Shown: positions 16,984-26,152, counted from the stretch's first letter. The stretch: 64,000 nt of DNA from UBA4615 sp964399635 (GCA_964399635.1 CAYNRU010000043.1:138484-202483), one strand, 5' to 3'. Notes: generated from the sequence alone by a model not told the origin. Numbers and translations are program-made.

Positions 16984-17988
16984 TCAAGGCGCCCCGAGCG
17001 TCTTGCAGCAGCGAAACCCGAGGTGGTAGTTGGCGTGGCTCGCGGCGTCGAGCACGCGGCTGCCGTGCCAGTAGGGCGCGCGCCATCGGCACCAGTCCTC
17101 GTGGGCACGGTACGTATCGAACACGAACCAGCTGCCCTTCATCTCGGTATGGCCGAGCTCGCGGCTGCCCCGGCTGGCCATCTGCTCGGGGCGCAGCGGC
17201 AGGTTCATGTGCTCGGCCGCGTTGCCGTTGAGGTCGTACACGCCGAGCGGGCTGCGGCACTGCGGGAACGCGCCGGTCGGGTAGGTGTTGGAGCCGCAGG
17301 CGTTCCAGCCGCCGCCCTCGCAGCCCGGTGTCTTCTGGCCGGCCGCGGCACAGATGCCGCGCTGGTACTGCGTGCCGTAGCTCCAGCGCCGGTCGCCCGC
17401 GTAGGAGGCGTTGTGGGCGCTGCGCATGCGGCTGATCGCCGCCTCCGCCGGCAACCCCGCCGCCAGCTCGAAGCGGTAGTCCGGCGCCAGCGATCGCCCC
17501 TCGCAGGCGCCCTCCCATTCATGCGCGTCGCACAGCCGCTTGCCCATCGCCTCGCACACCTGGGCCGCCTCGCGGGCGCGCACCCACACCACCGGGTATT
17601 CGCATGGGATGTTCGGGAACTCGTAGCGGTCGATGCAGGCGCGGGCCTGCTCGGGGCGCTGCGTCGCCGGGTCGTACAGCGGCGCCATGTGGCGCGCGCC
17701 GCAGATGCGCTCGGCGTCGAAGGGCTCGGCGGGCGACGGCGCCGCGGCGCGCGCGGCGCGGCACTGCTCGGGCGTCTGCGGGTGCACCGAGATCGCCGGG
17801 TTGCCCTGACCGATGAACCCCGAGCGCATGAAGAGGGCGCGCAGGCGCTGCACGGTCTCGTCGGAGAGGCCGTGCTCGTCCTGCAGCCGTGCCAGCAGCG
17901 CCTCGTTCTGCTGCTGCAGCGTCACGGCGCCCACCGCGCCCGCGAAGCACAGCGCGCCCACCCACAGCCACAGCGCGCGCAGCCTCAT
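16984..17988 (-). CDS. Exported SUMF1/formylglycine-generating-enzyme-like protein
   Basis: A 334-aa protein with an N-terminal signal peptide (AVGAVT cleavage region) and a C-type-lectin-like sulfatase-modifying-factor fold. The markers are CIDRYEFPN, PVVWVRAREAAQVCEAMGKRLCDAHEWE, GVYDLNGNAAEHM and the C-terminal NYHLGFRCCK. The many Cys residues fit an oxidising compartment. Without an adjacent sulfatase gene it may be a non-catalytic or differently acting paralogue. Its ATG overlaps the stop of the upstream gene (ATGA). Confidence 0.75.
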   Translation of the reverse strand: MRLRALWLWVGALCFAGAVGAVTLQQQNEALLARLQDEHGLSDETVQRLRALFMRSGFIGQGNPAISVHPQTPEQCRAARAAAPSPAEPFDAERICGARHMAPLYDPATQRPEQARACIDRYEFPNIPCEYPVVWVRAREAAQVCEAMGKRLCDAHEWEGACEGRSLAPDYRFELAAGLPAEAAISRMRSAHNASYAGDRRWSYGTQYQRGICAAAGQKTPGCEGGGWNACGSNTYPTGAFPQCRSPLGVYDLNGNAAEHMNLPLRPEQMASRGSRELGHTEMKGSWFVFDTYRAHEDWCRWRAPYWHGSRVLDAASHANYHLGFRCCKTLGAP

Positions 17989-19667
17989 GGCCCGACCTTG
18001 CGCAGCAGGTAGAAGAAGTCGCGGTCGTCGGCGAAGCCCAGGAAGCGCGGCACCAGCGCCGTGCCGACCTGCCGGTCGAGCACGGCCATGCCGTCCACCA
18101 GGTTCTCCACGCCGATCTGCGCGCCCTGGCGCGGATAGAGCGCGAGGTAGGTGTGCTCGAGCGCGTTCATGTCCAGGTGCATCGCATACCGGCAGCCGTA
18201 GGCCTGGAAGGTCTGCGCCATGGCGCGCGGCGTCGCGCTCGAGAAGTAGCCATAGACCAGGAAGCGCCGCCCGCCGCCCGCCAGCAGGCAGGCGCCCGCC
18301 CGCAGCGTACGCAGCGCCTCGTCGGCCGAGCCGGACCAGTTGCCCGGCCCCCACTGGCCCACGAGCGGGCCGATCGTGCCCGCCTCGCCGCTCGCGCCGC
18401 GCTCGAGCAGCGGCACGCCGTTTTGCCGCGCGTGGCGCAGCCGCGGCGCCAGCGCGTCGTCGTTGGTGCGCCAGGTCTTCATGTCCACCGAGCCGTCGTC
18501 CAGCACGAGCAGCGTGGACAGGCCCGGTACCAGCCTGCTGAAAACGACCCCTTGCTCGACGAAGCCGTAGTGGCTGCCCTGGCTGACGCCCGCCAGCGCG
18601 CCGCTGCGAAAGGCGCCGTGCTCGCGCTTGAAGCCGCCGGTGAAGGTCGCGACGGCGCGCGCCTGCAAGGACGGGGCGAGCATGCCCGTGCGCACGAGCG
18701 GCGCGGCGCTGTCGAAGCCGTCGGGCCCGGGCCAGGCCGGGAGGCGGCGCTCCGGCGGCACGCGCGCCGACCACCCCAGGCGCGGATGCTCGGTGCCGAG
18801 CGCGAAGCCGAGCTCGAACGCGCCGAGGTCGAAGGCCACCAGGTACGCGAGGGCCTGCGCCTCGACCGGATCGAGCTGCGCGGCGGCGATCGCCGCGCCG
18901 GGCTGCATCACGCTGACGAAGACGCCTGCGACGCCGGCCGCGGGCGCCCAATGGCCCAGCGCCAGGCCGCGCTCGCGCGGGCCGACGTCGATCGCGAGGC
19001 TGTCGGGCAGCACCGCCGGCGCGGCACCCGGCTCGCGCAGGCGGGCCACGGGCGGCGCGGCACCCGGCTCGGCGAAGCCGGCGGCCGGCTGCGAGGCCGG
19101 CTGGCCGCGCTCGATGAACGCATCGCGATAGAGCTCGCGCCGCACGAAGCCCACGATCTGCTCGCCGCGCCACACGTGATCGCGCAGGAACTCGGTGGTG
19201 GCCTCGAGCGCGCTGCGGTTGCCGCGCACGGCGTTGCGCAGGTAGAGACGGCCCTCGCACAGCGGCGCATACGCCAGCTGCGCGCTGCGCGCACGCGCGA
19301 GCGCGTCGCCCGGCCACAGCGCGCAGCGGTGCTCGCCATCGGGCGCGGCGATGCGCAGCCGGCCCGCCGCGCCGGGGTCGAGCGTCACACGCTGGCGTGA
19401 CGGGTCGGCGTTCTCGAGATGAAACGTCTGCGCGGCGGGCCCGCCGGGCGCGGCCAGGGTGACCAGCAGCCAGGCGTTCACGACCGGGTTCAGCTGCAAG
19501 AGGCTCAGGCTGCCGAGGCGTCCGGCCGCGTCGCGCAGCGCCACGCTCTCGCTCGTGCGCATGCCCTGCAGCGCGACGATGCCCGAGGCCGCTGGCACCT
19601 GCTGGCCGGTCGCGTGCATCGCCACGACCAGCAGCGCAAGCGCCCAAGCGGCACGCAGCCGGCGCAC
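17985..19667 (-). CDS. Exported protein with NAGPA-like (phosphodiester glycosidase) C-terminal region
   Basis: About 560 aa from a GTG at 19667, chosen because a signal peptide (RRLRAAWALALLVVAMHATG) starts right there; a GTG at 19691 is also possible and would overlap the preceding gene. The C-terminal half has features of NAGPA/DUF2233 phosphodiester glycosidases: FTGGFKREHGAF, STLLVLDDGSVDMKTW, and RAMAQTFQAYGCRYAMHLDMN, where the family places its LDGG loop. The GG is absent here, so activity is uncertain. It sits between an epimerase gene and a sulfatase-modifying-factor-like gene, suggesting envelope or glycan work. Confidence 0.55.
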   Translation of the reverse strand: MRRLRAAWALALLVVAMHATGQQVPAASGIVALQGMRTSESVALRDAAGRLGSLSLLQLNPVVNAWLLVTLAAPGGPAAQTFHLENADPSRQRVTLDPGAAGRLRIAAPDGEHRCALWPGDALARARSAQLAYAPLCEGRLYLRNAVRGNRSALEATTEFLRDHVWRGEQIVGFVRRELYRDAFIERGQPASQPAAGFAEPGAAPPVARLREPGAAPAVLPDSLAIDVGPRERGLALGHWAPAAGVAGVFVSVMQPGAAIAAAQLDPVEAQALAYLVAFDLGAFELGFALGTEHPRLGWSARVPPERRLPAWPGPDGFDSAAPLVRTGMLAPSLQARAVATFTGGFKREHGAFRSGALAGVSQGSHYGFVEQGVVFSRLVPGLSTLLVLDDGSVDMKTWRTNDDALAPRLRHARQNGVPLLERGASGEAGTIGPLVGQWGPGNWSGSADEALRTLRAGACLLAGGGRRFLVYGYFSSATPRAMAQTFQAYGCRYAMHLDMNALEHTYLALYPRQGAQIGVENLVDGMAVLDRQVGTALVPRFLGFADDRDFFYLLRKVGP

Positions 19668-19678
19668 CGCGCCCGCGT

Positions 19679-20737
19679 TCAGAAGACCCACTTGGCCAGC
19701 CCCAGGACGCCGCGCTTCCAGGGCACGCGATGCGTGATGCCGCTGCGGCCCTGGAACTCCGCGCGATGCGCCAGGTACCACTCGTAGTTGCGCACCAGCG
19801 CCTCGCGATTGGAATGCGCCGGCGTGAAGCCGAGCCGCTGCTGCAGACGCTCGATCGACACCTCGCTGTCGCGGTCCGCCGTCTCGTAGATCCATGCGTA
19901 CAGCGGCGACAGCCCCATGCGGTTCAGCAGGCGCAACAGCAGCACGGTCGGGCGCGCGGGCAGTCCGATCACGCGCTTGCCGCGGCCGGCACGGTCGAGC
20001 ACCGCCTGGAAGTTGTCGCGCATCGTGCCGAAGGTCTTCGCGCCGATATTGAAGGTGTCGTCGACGCGCGCCGGCGCGAGCGTCAGGCACAGCGCGATCG
20101 CCTCGCACAGGTCGGCCACGTCGAGCAGCTGGTAGCCGTTGTCGCCGCGGCCCAGAACGGGGAAGTTGCGCCCCTCGAAGGCCCAGTCGTAGAGCAGCTC
20201 GAAGGCGCCGAGGCGCTCGGGGCCGACGAAGGTCTTGGGCCGCAGGACGGGCACGCACAGGCCGCGCGCGCGGTAGTCCAGGCACAGACGCTCGGCGTCG
20301 ATCTTGGCGTGGCCGTAGGGCCCCACGCCGTGCAGCGCGTCGTCCTCGCGCAGGGGATGGTGGTCGGGGATGCCGTAGACCGCGGTCGACGAGATGTAGA
20401 CGAATCGTGCGACGCCGTGGCGCAGCGCCGCCTCCAGCAGCAGCTTCGTGCCGTCGACGCCGGTCGAGCGGATCTCCTCGTCGCTCGCGAGCGGCAGCGC
20501 CGCCGCGCAGTGGACCACGACGTCGATGTCCTTCATCGCGTCGTCCACCGCGCGCGCGTCCCGGATGTCCCCCAGGATGGCGTCGATACGGTCACGCTCC
20601 GGATAGTCGAAGGGCGCAATGTCCAGCGAGCGCAGGACCATCCCGCGCGACAGCAGCAGACGCACGAGGTTGATGCCGAGGAAGCCGGAGCCGCCGGTGA
20701 TCAGGCATCGCATGGGGGATGGGCTCGTGATCGACAT
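19679..20737 (-). CDS. NAD-dependent epimerase/dehydratase (extended SDR)
   Basis: A 352-aa extended short-chain dehydrogenase. It has the nucleotide-binding motif TGGSGFLG near the N-terminus, the DIRD acidic strand, SSTAVYG, and the catalytic YGHAK (Tyr and Lys). Substrates are typically NDP-sugars, though some act on steroids or other ring alcohols. It is the likely first gene of the three-gene minus-strand unit ending at 16984. The 153 bases to the divergent amidase gene hold both promoters. Confidence 0.85.
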   Translation of the reverse strand: MSITSPSPMRCLITGGSGFLGINLVRLLLSRGMVLRSLDIAPFDYPERDRIDAILGDIRDARAVDDAMKDIDVVVHCAAALPLASDEEIRSTGVDGTKLLLEAALRHGVARFVYISSTAVYGIPDHHPLREDDALHGVGPYGHAKIDAERLCLDYRARGLCVPVLRPKTFVGPERLGAFELLYDWAFEGRNFPVLGRGDNGYQLLDVADLCEAIALCLTLAPARVDDTFNIGAKTFGTMRDNFQAVLDRAGRGKRVIGLPARPTVLLLRLLNRMGLSPLYAWIYETADRDSEVSIERLQQRLGFTPAHSNREALVRNYEWYLAHRAEFQGRSGITHRVPWKRGVLGLAKWVF

Positions 20738-20890
20738 CGCAGGCCCAAGGTAGTGCGTCCGGGATCCGCGTCATTGACACAGCGCAATGGCCCTGAAGAA
20801 CTGCCTCGGTGCAGGCCATGTCCCCAGGCGCAGACCGCAGGATCCGCGGTCGGTGTTAGCCTTTGCGCAAAGAACCACGGGGGAGACGAC

Positions 20891-22315
20891 ATGGCTTCAG
20901 GCGAAGCGCTGATCCGGATGACCGCGACCGAGGCCGTCTCGCGGCTGCGCCGGCGCGAGGTGTCGCCGCTGGAGATGGTCGATGCGGCCGCCGCGCGCAT
21001 CGAGGCGGTGGACGGCCGCATCAACGCGCTGCCGATCCGGTTCTTCGACGTCGCGCGTGACGCCGCGCGCCGCTTCATGGCGACCCCGCCGCCGCAGGAT
21101 CCGCCGCCCGGCTGGCTCGCCGGCCTGCCGATGGCCGCCAAGGACTACAACGACGTCGCCGGCCAGCGCACCACCTACGGCTCGCCGATCTTCGCCGACA
21201 ACGTCGCCGCGCGCAGCGACCACACCATCGCCACGCTCGAGGCGAGCGGCGCCATCTTCATGGCCAAGTCCAACGTGCCCGAGTTCGCCGGGTCCAACAC
21301 CTTCAACCCGGTGTTCGGCGCCACCCGCAACCCCTGGAACCTGCAGATGACGCCGGGCGGCTCGTCGGGCGGCGCCGCCGCGGCGCTCGCCTCCGGCATG
21401 CAGTGGCTCGCCACCGGCAACGACCTCGGCGGCAGCCTGCGCATCCCGGCCAGCTACTGCGCCATCGTCGGCATGCGCCCGTCGGTCGGGCGCGTGCCGC
21501 GGGGTGCGGGCCTGCCGGCCTTCGACGCGCTGTGGGTAGAGGGCCCGATGGCACGCAACGTGCCTGACCTCGCGCTGATGCTGGATGCGCAGTCCGTGCA
21601 GCATCCCGGCGATCCCCTGTCGATGCCCGCGCCGCGCGTGCCCTTCGTCATGGCCGCGCAGTCCCTCAAGCCGCCGCGCCGCGTGGGCTTCTCCGCCAAC
21701 CTCGGCCTGTCCGCCGTCGACCCCGAGGTCGCCGCGATCTGCGCCGCGGCGGCGCGCCGCTTCGAGGGCATGGGCGCCATCGTCGAGGAGGCTACGCCCG
21801 AGTTCGGCGACGCCATCGACACCTTCCAGACCCTGCGCGGCCTGCTGTTCGCAGCGCTGCGCGGCGACCTGCTCGCCACCGAGCGCGCGCGGATCAACCC
21901 CTCCATCGTCTGGAACATCGAGAAAGGCCTCGGGCTCACCGCCGACGAGATCATCCGCGCCGAGCGCGGGCGCGCCGCCCTGTACCAGCGCGTCGTCACC
22001 TGGTTCGAGCGCTACGACCTGCTGCTGTGCCCCACCGTCGCCCTGCCCCCCTACCCAGTCGAGCAGCCCTACCCGACCCGCATCGGCGACCAGGCGCTCG
22101 CGAGCTACATCGACTGGATGTTCCTGACCTTCGTGGTGACCCTGACCGGCTGCCCGGCCCTGTCCCTGCCCTGCGGCTTCACGCGCGACGGCCTGCCGGT
22201 GGGGCTGCAGATCATCGGGCCCTCGCACGGCGACGCCGCGGTGATCGCCGCGGCGGCGGCGCTGGAGCAGGAGCTCGGGATCGCGGGGCGGGTGCCAGTC
22301 GATCCGATGGGGTGA
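20891..22315 (+). CDS. Amidase (amidase-signature family)
   Basis: A 474-aa enzyme with the full Ser-Ser-Lys triad: Lys84 in MAAKDYND, the cis-Ser at ~158 in PGGSSGGAAAAL, and nucleophile Ser182 in NDLGGSLRIPAS. Length and motifs are normal for aliphatic or aryl amidases that release ammonia from amides. GGGAGA lies 6-10 bases before the ATG. The following gene (22434) is broken, so any operon has been lost. Confidence 0.9.
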   Translation: MASGEALIRMTATEAVSRLRRREVSPLEMVDAAAARIEAVDGRINALPIRFFDVARDAARRFMATPPPQDPPPGWLAGLPMAAKDYNDVAGQRTTYGSPIFADNVAARSDHTIATLEASGAIFMAKSNVPEFAGSNTFNPVFGATRNPWNLQMTPGGSSGGAAAALASGMQWLATGNDLGGSLRIPASYCAIVGMRPSVGRVPRGAGLPAFDALWVEGPMARNVPDLALMLDAQSVQHPGDPLSMPAPRVPFVMAAQSLKPPRRVGFSANLGLSAVDPEVAAICAAAARRFEGMGAIVEEATPEFGDAIDTFQTLRGLLFAALRGDLLATERARINPSIVWNIEKGLGLTADEIIRAERGRAALYQRVVTWFERYDLLLCPTVALPPYPVEQPYPTRIGDQALASYIDWMFLTFVVTLTGCPALSLPCGFTRDGLPVGLQIIGPSHGDAAVIAAAAALEQELGIAGRVPVDPMG

Positions 22316-22433
22316 GCGGCAGGGCGGCCGGTCCTGCGGGGCGAGACGCACGATGCTCGTCCGGTCACACGCCCGATCACACGGTGCCTCGCTAACTTCG
22401 GGTCTCCACTCCACCCACCCCGAAGGACCGACC

Positions 22434-22607
22434 GTGAACCATACCCACCGACCCATCGCCCGACGCGTACTGACCCATGGCCTGCTGCTCGGCGCGCTGG
22501 CGCTCGCAGGCGCGCAGGCGGAAGCCCAGCAGCGCTTCCTGATCGAGCGCGACATCCCCGGCGCCTCAAAGATGTCCTACGACGACCTGTACACCGCGTT
22601 GATGTAG
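22434..22607 (+). pseudogene. Truncated exported DUF4242-like protein
   Basis: A GTG start preceded by GAAGGA opens a clear signal peptide (THGLLLGALALAGAQAEA) and then QQRFLIERDIPGASKMS, the conserved beginning of DUF4242 (nickel-binding-like) domains. The frame stops after 57 codons, whereas the domain alone needs ~80-90 residues. Immediately after the stop the sequence turns into a minus-strand thioredoxin reductase remnant, so the 3' part was lost at a recombination junction. Confidence 0.65.
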
Positions 22608-22787
22608 TCGAACACGATGTTCGTCTTGAAGCTCTCAGCATGCTCCAGAAGCTCTCAGCATGCTCCAGAAAACGTTGCATCAGCTGGCCACCCCGGGTGA
22701 TGTCGGTGACCAGCAGCGGGTTCCGGTTGGCGCGGGCGGCGTAAATCGCGGCCGAGTACCCAGCAGGGCCGGATCCCAGGATGATTG
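22601..22787 (-). pseudogene. trxB (thioredoxin reductase) fragment with internal deletion and tandem duplication
   Basis: Read on the minus strand, the segment starts with AIILGSGPAGYSAAIYAARA, the FAD-binding N-terminus of TrxB, and continues to TRGGQL. It then jumps directly to MQRFLEHAESF, so about 25 residues are missing. The next 20 bases are duplicated exactly (22631-22650 and 22651-22670), shifting the frame; with one copy removed it reads on as KTNIVFDYIN, the expected continuation. No start codon or remainder of the gene is present. Confidence 0.8.
22631..22670. repeat. 20-bp perfect tandem duplication in the trxB remnant
   Basis: agctctcagcatgctccaga occurs twice in direct succession. 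Removing one copy restores the TrxB reading frame, so this is a secondary mutation of the remnant. Confidence 0.95.
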
Positions 22788-22811
22788 CTCAGGCATGCAT
22801 CGCGAGTACGT

Positions 22812-23780
22812 TCAATCCGGCTGGATGTTGCCCGCCTTCACGACGGCGGCCCAGCGCTGGTAGTCGGCGCGGAACTGCGCTGAGAACTCGTCCGGCGAGT
22901 TCCCCACCGGGACAAAGCCGGCCTTGCCATAGGCCTCGCGAGTCGACGCAGCAGCAAGGACCTCGGAGAAGGCCGCCCGAAGTTTCTCGATCACCGGGCG
23001 TGGCGTGCGGGCAGGCGCAAAGATGCTGTACCAGGACACAACATCGAAGTCAGGCACGCCCTGTTCCTGCACCGTGCCCACGTCCGGAAGCTGGGGCAGC
23101 CGCTCCCGGCTAGTGACTGCGATCGGTTTGAGGCGCCCCTCTTTGATGAACTGTACGGCCGTCGGCAGCACCGTGACCACCAAGGGAATCTGGCCAGCCA
23201 CTGCATCTGTGACAGCCGCCGATCCACCCTTGTACGGCACATGCTGCCACTTAATGCCCGTGCGCTGTGCCAGCAACTCACCCACTAAGTGGTGGGTGGT
23301 GCCCGTACCCGCACTGCCGTAAGAAAGGCCCTTCGGATCCCGATGACTTAGTTCAATCAGTTCCTTCAGGTTCTGGGCCTTGACGGAGGGATGGGCCAAC
23401 AATATCAGAGGGGCATCTGCCAGCTTGGTGACGGGCGCCAGATCCTCCAGTGGCTTGAAGGGCGGCTTGAGAATGTGGGGCGCGATAGCCAGCGATCCGT
23501 CGAACCCCATCAACAACGTGTATCCATCAGGTGCGCTGTTGGCCACCGCCTGCGCACCAATGAATCCGGAAGCCCCGGGCCGATTGTCGATCACGATCGG
23601 AACGCCCAGCTGCTTGGAGAGGTTTTCCTGGAGGGCCCGGACGGACAGGTCGCCCCCACCCCCGGGTGCGAAGGGCATGATGATCCGGATCGGGCGCTCC
23701 GGAAAACTCGGTTGGGCGAGGCAGAAAGTCGCTTGCAGCAGCACGGCTACGAGAGCTGCACGCCGAATGATGGATCGCAT
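22812..23780 (-). CDS. Bug/TctC family tripartite tricarboxylate receptor
   Basis: A 322-aa periplasmic receptor with a signal peptide (LVAVLLQATFCLAQ) and the family motifs FPERPIRIIMPFAPGGGG, RPGASGFIG and APDGYTLLMG. It is complete. It lies 43 bases downstream of the glutaredoxin-DinB gene in the same direction, an unusual pairing, with a LysR gene divergent upstream. No TctAB genes are nearby, so it is an orphan receptor. Base use is slightly less GC-biased than region 1. Confidence 0.9.
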   Translation of the reverse strand: MRSIIRRAALVAVLLQATFCLAQPSFPERPIRIIMPFAPGGGGDLSVRALQENLSKQLGVPIVIDNRPGASGFIGAQAVANSAPDGYTLLMGFDGSLAIAPHILKPPFKPLEDLAPVTKLADAPLILLAHPSVKAQNLKELIELSHRDPKGLSYGSAGTGTTHHLVGELLAQRTGIKWQHVPYKGGSAAVTDAVAGQIPLVVTVLPTAVQFIKEGRLKPIAVTSRERLPQLPDVGTVQEQGVPDFDVVSWYSIFAPARTPRPVIEKLRAAFSEVLAAASTREAYGKAGFVPVGNSPDEFSAQFRADYQRWAAVVKAGNIQPD

Positions 23781-23823
23781 TGTGGTTGTCTCCTTGAATT
23801 CCTACGCGTGTCACTCGCGTTGT

Positions 23824-24591
23824 TCAGTTGTCCCAGACGTTTTCCGGTATCGGGAGTCCATCCAGGTCTTCTCGAGACAATGGTTGGTGCGCCGCAATCC
23901 CATAGTCACTGAGCATCAGCACCAGCTGGCGGGTATGGTGGGCGGCATGCCAAGTGGTGCGTTCCATCACGTTGTGCATCGTATGCCGGCCGTAGTAAGT
24001 CGGGACAGTGAACAACATGCTGCGATCTTCCAGTTGCCCCCACCAGGCCCGGATGCGGTCCCTGACCTGAAGGCCCCAGTCGGCGATGTGCGCTGCCGAC
24101 CAGTCGGCGGGTGGCAGGTCGTCGAAGCTCTCGAACTTGAGCTCCACCTGCTGGCCCGCGAGGAGGCCCATTTCGGCCACGCGAAACACGTGGAAGGCCG
24201 TATCGGCCGCCGATCGATTTCGATTTCGGAAAAAAAGCCGCAACCGGTCGGCAGGGAATTGCAGCGTGTAGCGGGCTGCGCTGGTGAGAACCAAATCGAG
24301 CTTGGCCATGAGCTGCTCGGGCGATAGCGGGTCGGCCAGCTGCACGTTGAGGCCGAGGAAGCGGACCACGTCGTCGAAGGACTGGCAGAGGGTGTACTTG
24401 GCACCGACGGCCACCACGGGCACGCTGCGGGCACCGAGGGCACGCAGCTGCGCGAGCCCCTCAGGGCTATCGTGGATGTTGATGGAGTCGTACTCGATGC
24501 CGTTGCGGGAGAGGAACTCCTTGGTCCGCAAGCACGACGAGCATCCAGGCTGCCAGAACATCTTGATTCGCGCGGCGCTTTGCGTCTGCAT
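23824..24591 (-). CDS. Glutaredoxin domain fused to a DinB-like domain
   Basis: A 255-aa protein. Residues ~8-82 form a glutaredoxin-like thioredoxin fold with the redox motif CSSC (Cys17 and Cys20) and a SVPVV cis-Pro loop. Residues ~95-255 look like a DinB-type four-helix bundle with WHAAHHTRQLVLML supplying metal-binding His. The start at 24591 is chosen for its GGAGA site; the frame is open further upstream. DinB-like proteins include thiol-dependent transferases and maleylpyruvate isomerases, so the fusion suggests thiol chemistry. It probably forms an operon with the Bug receptor. Confidence 0.7.
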   Translation of the reverse strand: MQTQSAARIKMFWQPGCSSCLRTKEFLSRNGIEYDSINIHDSPEGLAQLRALGARSVPVVAVGAKYTLCQSFDDVVRFLGLNVQLADPLSPEQLMAKLDLVLTSAARYTLQFPADRLRLFFRNRNRSAADTAFHVFRVAEMGLLAGQQVELKFESFDDLPPADWSAAHIADWGLQVRDRIRAWWGQLEDRSMLFTVPTYYGRHTMHNVMERTTWHAAHHTRQLVLMLSDYGIAAHQPLSREDLDGLPIPENVWDN

Positions 24592-24757
24592 GGTGTCTCC
24601 GAAATTAGGTAGGCCGCAGCAGAGCGCGTTGCTTTCGACCACCATGTTGCGGATTCTGGTGTTCGGCCGGCACTGAACAAAGGAGAATTTCTGCACCCCG
24701 CCCTAACCAAAAGTTATGGCAACGCCCGGATTCCTTCTACTTTGCACCGCCCCGCAC

Positions 24758-25669
24758 ATGAGTCGCCTGGACCCCGTATCGCTAAGGTTGTTCATCAGGG
24801 TTGCCGAAACCGGCACGATCGCCGCGGCCGCAGATGCTGAACATGTCTCGTCGACGGCGGTCAGCAAACGATTGAGTGAGCTGGAAGCCGTCCTGCGAAC
24901 ACCGCTGTTGACCCGGACGAACAAGGGCGTCGAGCCTACCGCGGCAGGGGTTGCGCTGCTGCGGCTGGCGCGCGGCGCGTTGCATGAACTCGACCAGGTC
25001 TGGTCCGAGATGGAGAACTTCTCCAGCGGCGTGCGTGGAGTGATTCGCGTCTGCGCCAGCATGTCAGCCATTACCCAGTTCCTGGCCCAGCCACTCAAGA
25101 GCTTCATCACCAAGCACCCGGAGGTGCAACTGCAACTGGAAGAGAAGACCAGTTCTCTGGTGGCCCGGTCAGTCGCCGAGAACGCCGCCGATGTCGGGGT
25201 CTACCTGCCGATCGTGCTGGGGCCGGATCTCGAAGTATTTCCCTATCGCTCGGACAGGTTGGTCGCGATTGTCCCCAAAGACCATCCACTGGCCCGGCGC
25301 AAGCAGGTGGCCATGTACGAGTTGCTTGTATTCGACATCGTCGGCCTCCACACGGGTAGTGCCATCAACATCGAGCTGGCACGCGTGGCACAGATCGCCC
25401 AGCGTCCGTTGAACCTGCGAATACAAGTGACCAGCCTCGATGCGCTGAGTGTCATGGTGAGCACCGGACTCGGCGTCGGTGTCATGCCGGAGTGGGTTGC
25501 CTACCGGCAAGCAAAGACGACGCCCCTGAAGATCATCACGATCACGGACCCCGGAGCCACTAGGCAGTTCCGGATTGGCGTGCGGAGATTGGATGCCTTG
25601 CCGCCTGCCGCTCGCCTACTGGTGGATCACTTGCTGCACGACGCAAAGCAGGCCGAGCTTACGCGGTGA
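24758..25669 (+). CDS. LysR-family transcriptional regulator
   Basis: A 303-aa LysR protein: N-terminal winged HTH (about residues 4-62, LRLFIRVAETGTIAAAADAEHVSSTAVSKRLSELE-like) and a two-lobed effector domain. ATG 24758 gives the family-typical N-terminus; an in-frame ATG at 24716 adds 14 residues and neither has a good Shine-Dalgarno. It is divergent from the glutaredoxin-DinB/Bug operon with a ~125-165 base gap, the classic arrangement for a LysR activator of its neighbour. Confidence 0.85.
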   Translation: MSRLDPVSLRLFIRVAETGTIAAAADAEHVSSTAVSKRLSELEAVLRTPLLTRTNKGVEPTAAGVALLRLARGALHELDQVWSEMENFSSGVRGVIRVCASMSAITQFLAQPLKSFITKHPEVQLQLEEKTSSLVARSVAENAADVGVYLPIVLGPDLEVFPYRSDRLVAIVPKDHPLARRKQVAMYELLVFDIVGLHTGSAINIELARVAQIAQRPLNLRIQVTSLDALSVMVSTGLGVGVMPEWVAYRQAKTTPLKIITITDPGATRQFRIGVRRLDALPPAARLLVDHLLHDAKQAELTR

Positions 25670-25762
25670 GTTCCAGTCAGTCGTAGCGGTCTGTCGCCTA
25701 TCGTCGGTGGCGGCCCGCTCCCGGCCGGCAGCAGGCGCTCGATGAGAACCTGCTGGCGTGGC
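25670..25762. other. Short gap after the LysR gene
   Basis: No gene or clear regulatory site is seen. Base composition is mixed and it leads straight into the higA remnant. Confidence 0.5.
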
Positions 25763-25975
25763 TCAGGCGACCAGCGCGAACGGCTGAATCTCTTTGGCGA
25801 TGGCTTTGCCATTCTGCATCTCGGCCACTCGGAGCTCGTACGCTGCCTGAAGGTTCAACCAGCCCTTGGCCTCGCTGCCGAAGTAGCTCCAGGCGCAGGG
25901 CCGTATCAGCCGACACGCCGCGCATGCTGACGCCGATGGGCTTGATGTAGTCCTCCTCCAAGCACCGTTGATGAA
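25763..25975 (-). pseudogene. higA-type antitoxin remnant
   Basis: Two minus-strand frames together spell a degraded HigA (XRE-family antitoxin). One frame gives LEEDYIKPIGVS then RGVSADTALRLE. The other continues YFGSEAKGWLNLQAAYELRV and ends AKEIQPFALVA, the usual HigA C-terminus. The middle of the HTH is deleted, a frameshift separates the halves, and no higB toxin is visible upstream or downstream. The bases 25976-26152 before the MFS gene show no other feature. Confidence 0.7.
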
Positions 25976-26152
25976 GGGGCAAGCCGCCAAGAGGCTGGAG
26001 CCTGACGACAGCTGCGATCTTCCGCGAACTGGTGCTGCCGACCCATTGCAGCCCTCCGGCCGCAGAGCGGGGCGGACGAGAAGAAGACGTAGGTGGTTGC
26101 CGCGGCGGCTCGTTGAGTGCGGGTCGTGTCGTCCTTCTGTATGCTTAGTTCG

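Noticed and set aside
16984..19647. Possible giant fusion of the SUMF-like and NAGPA-like genes in one frame
   Set aside because: The upstream part of that frame is out of register with the NAGPA-like protein and is low-complexity. Two genes with an ATGA overlap explain the sequence.
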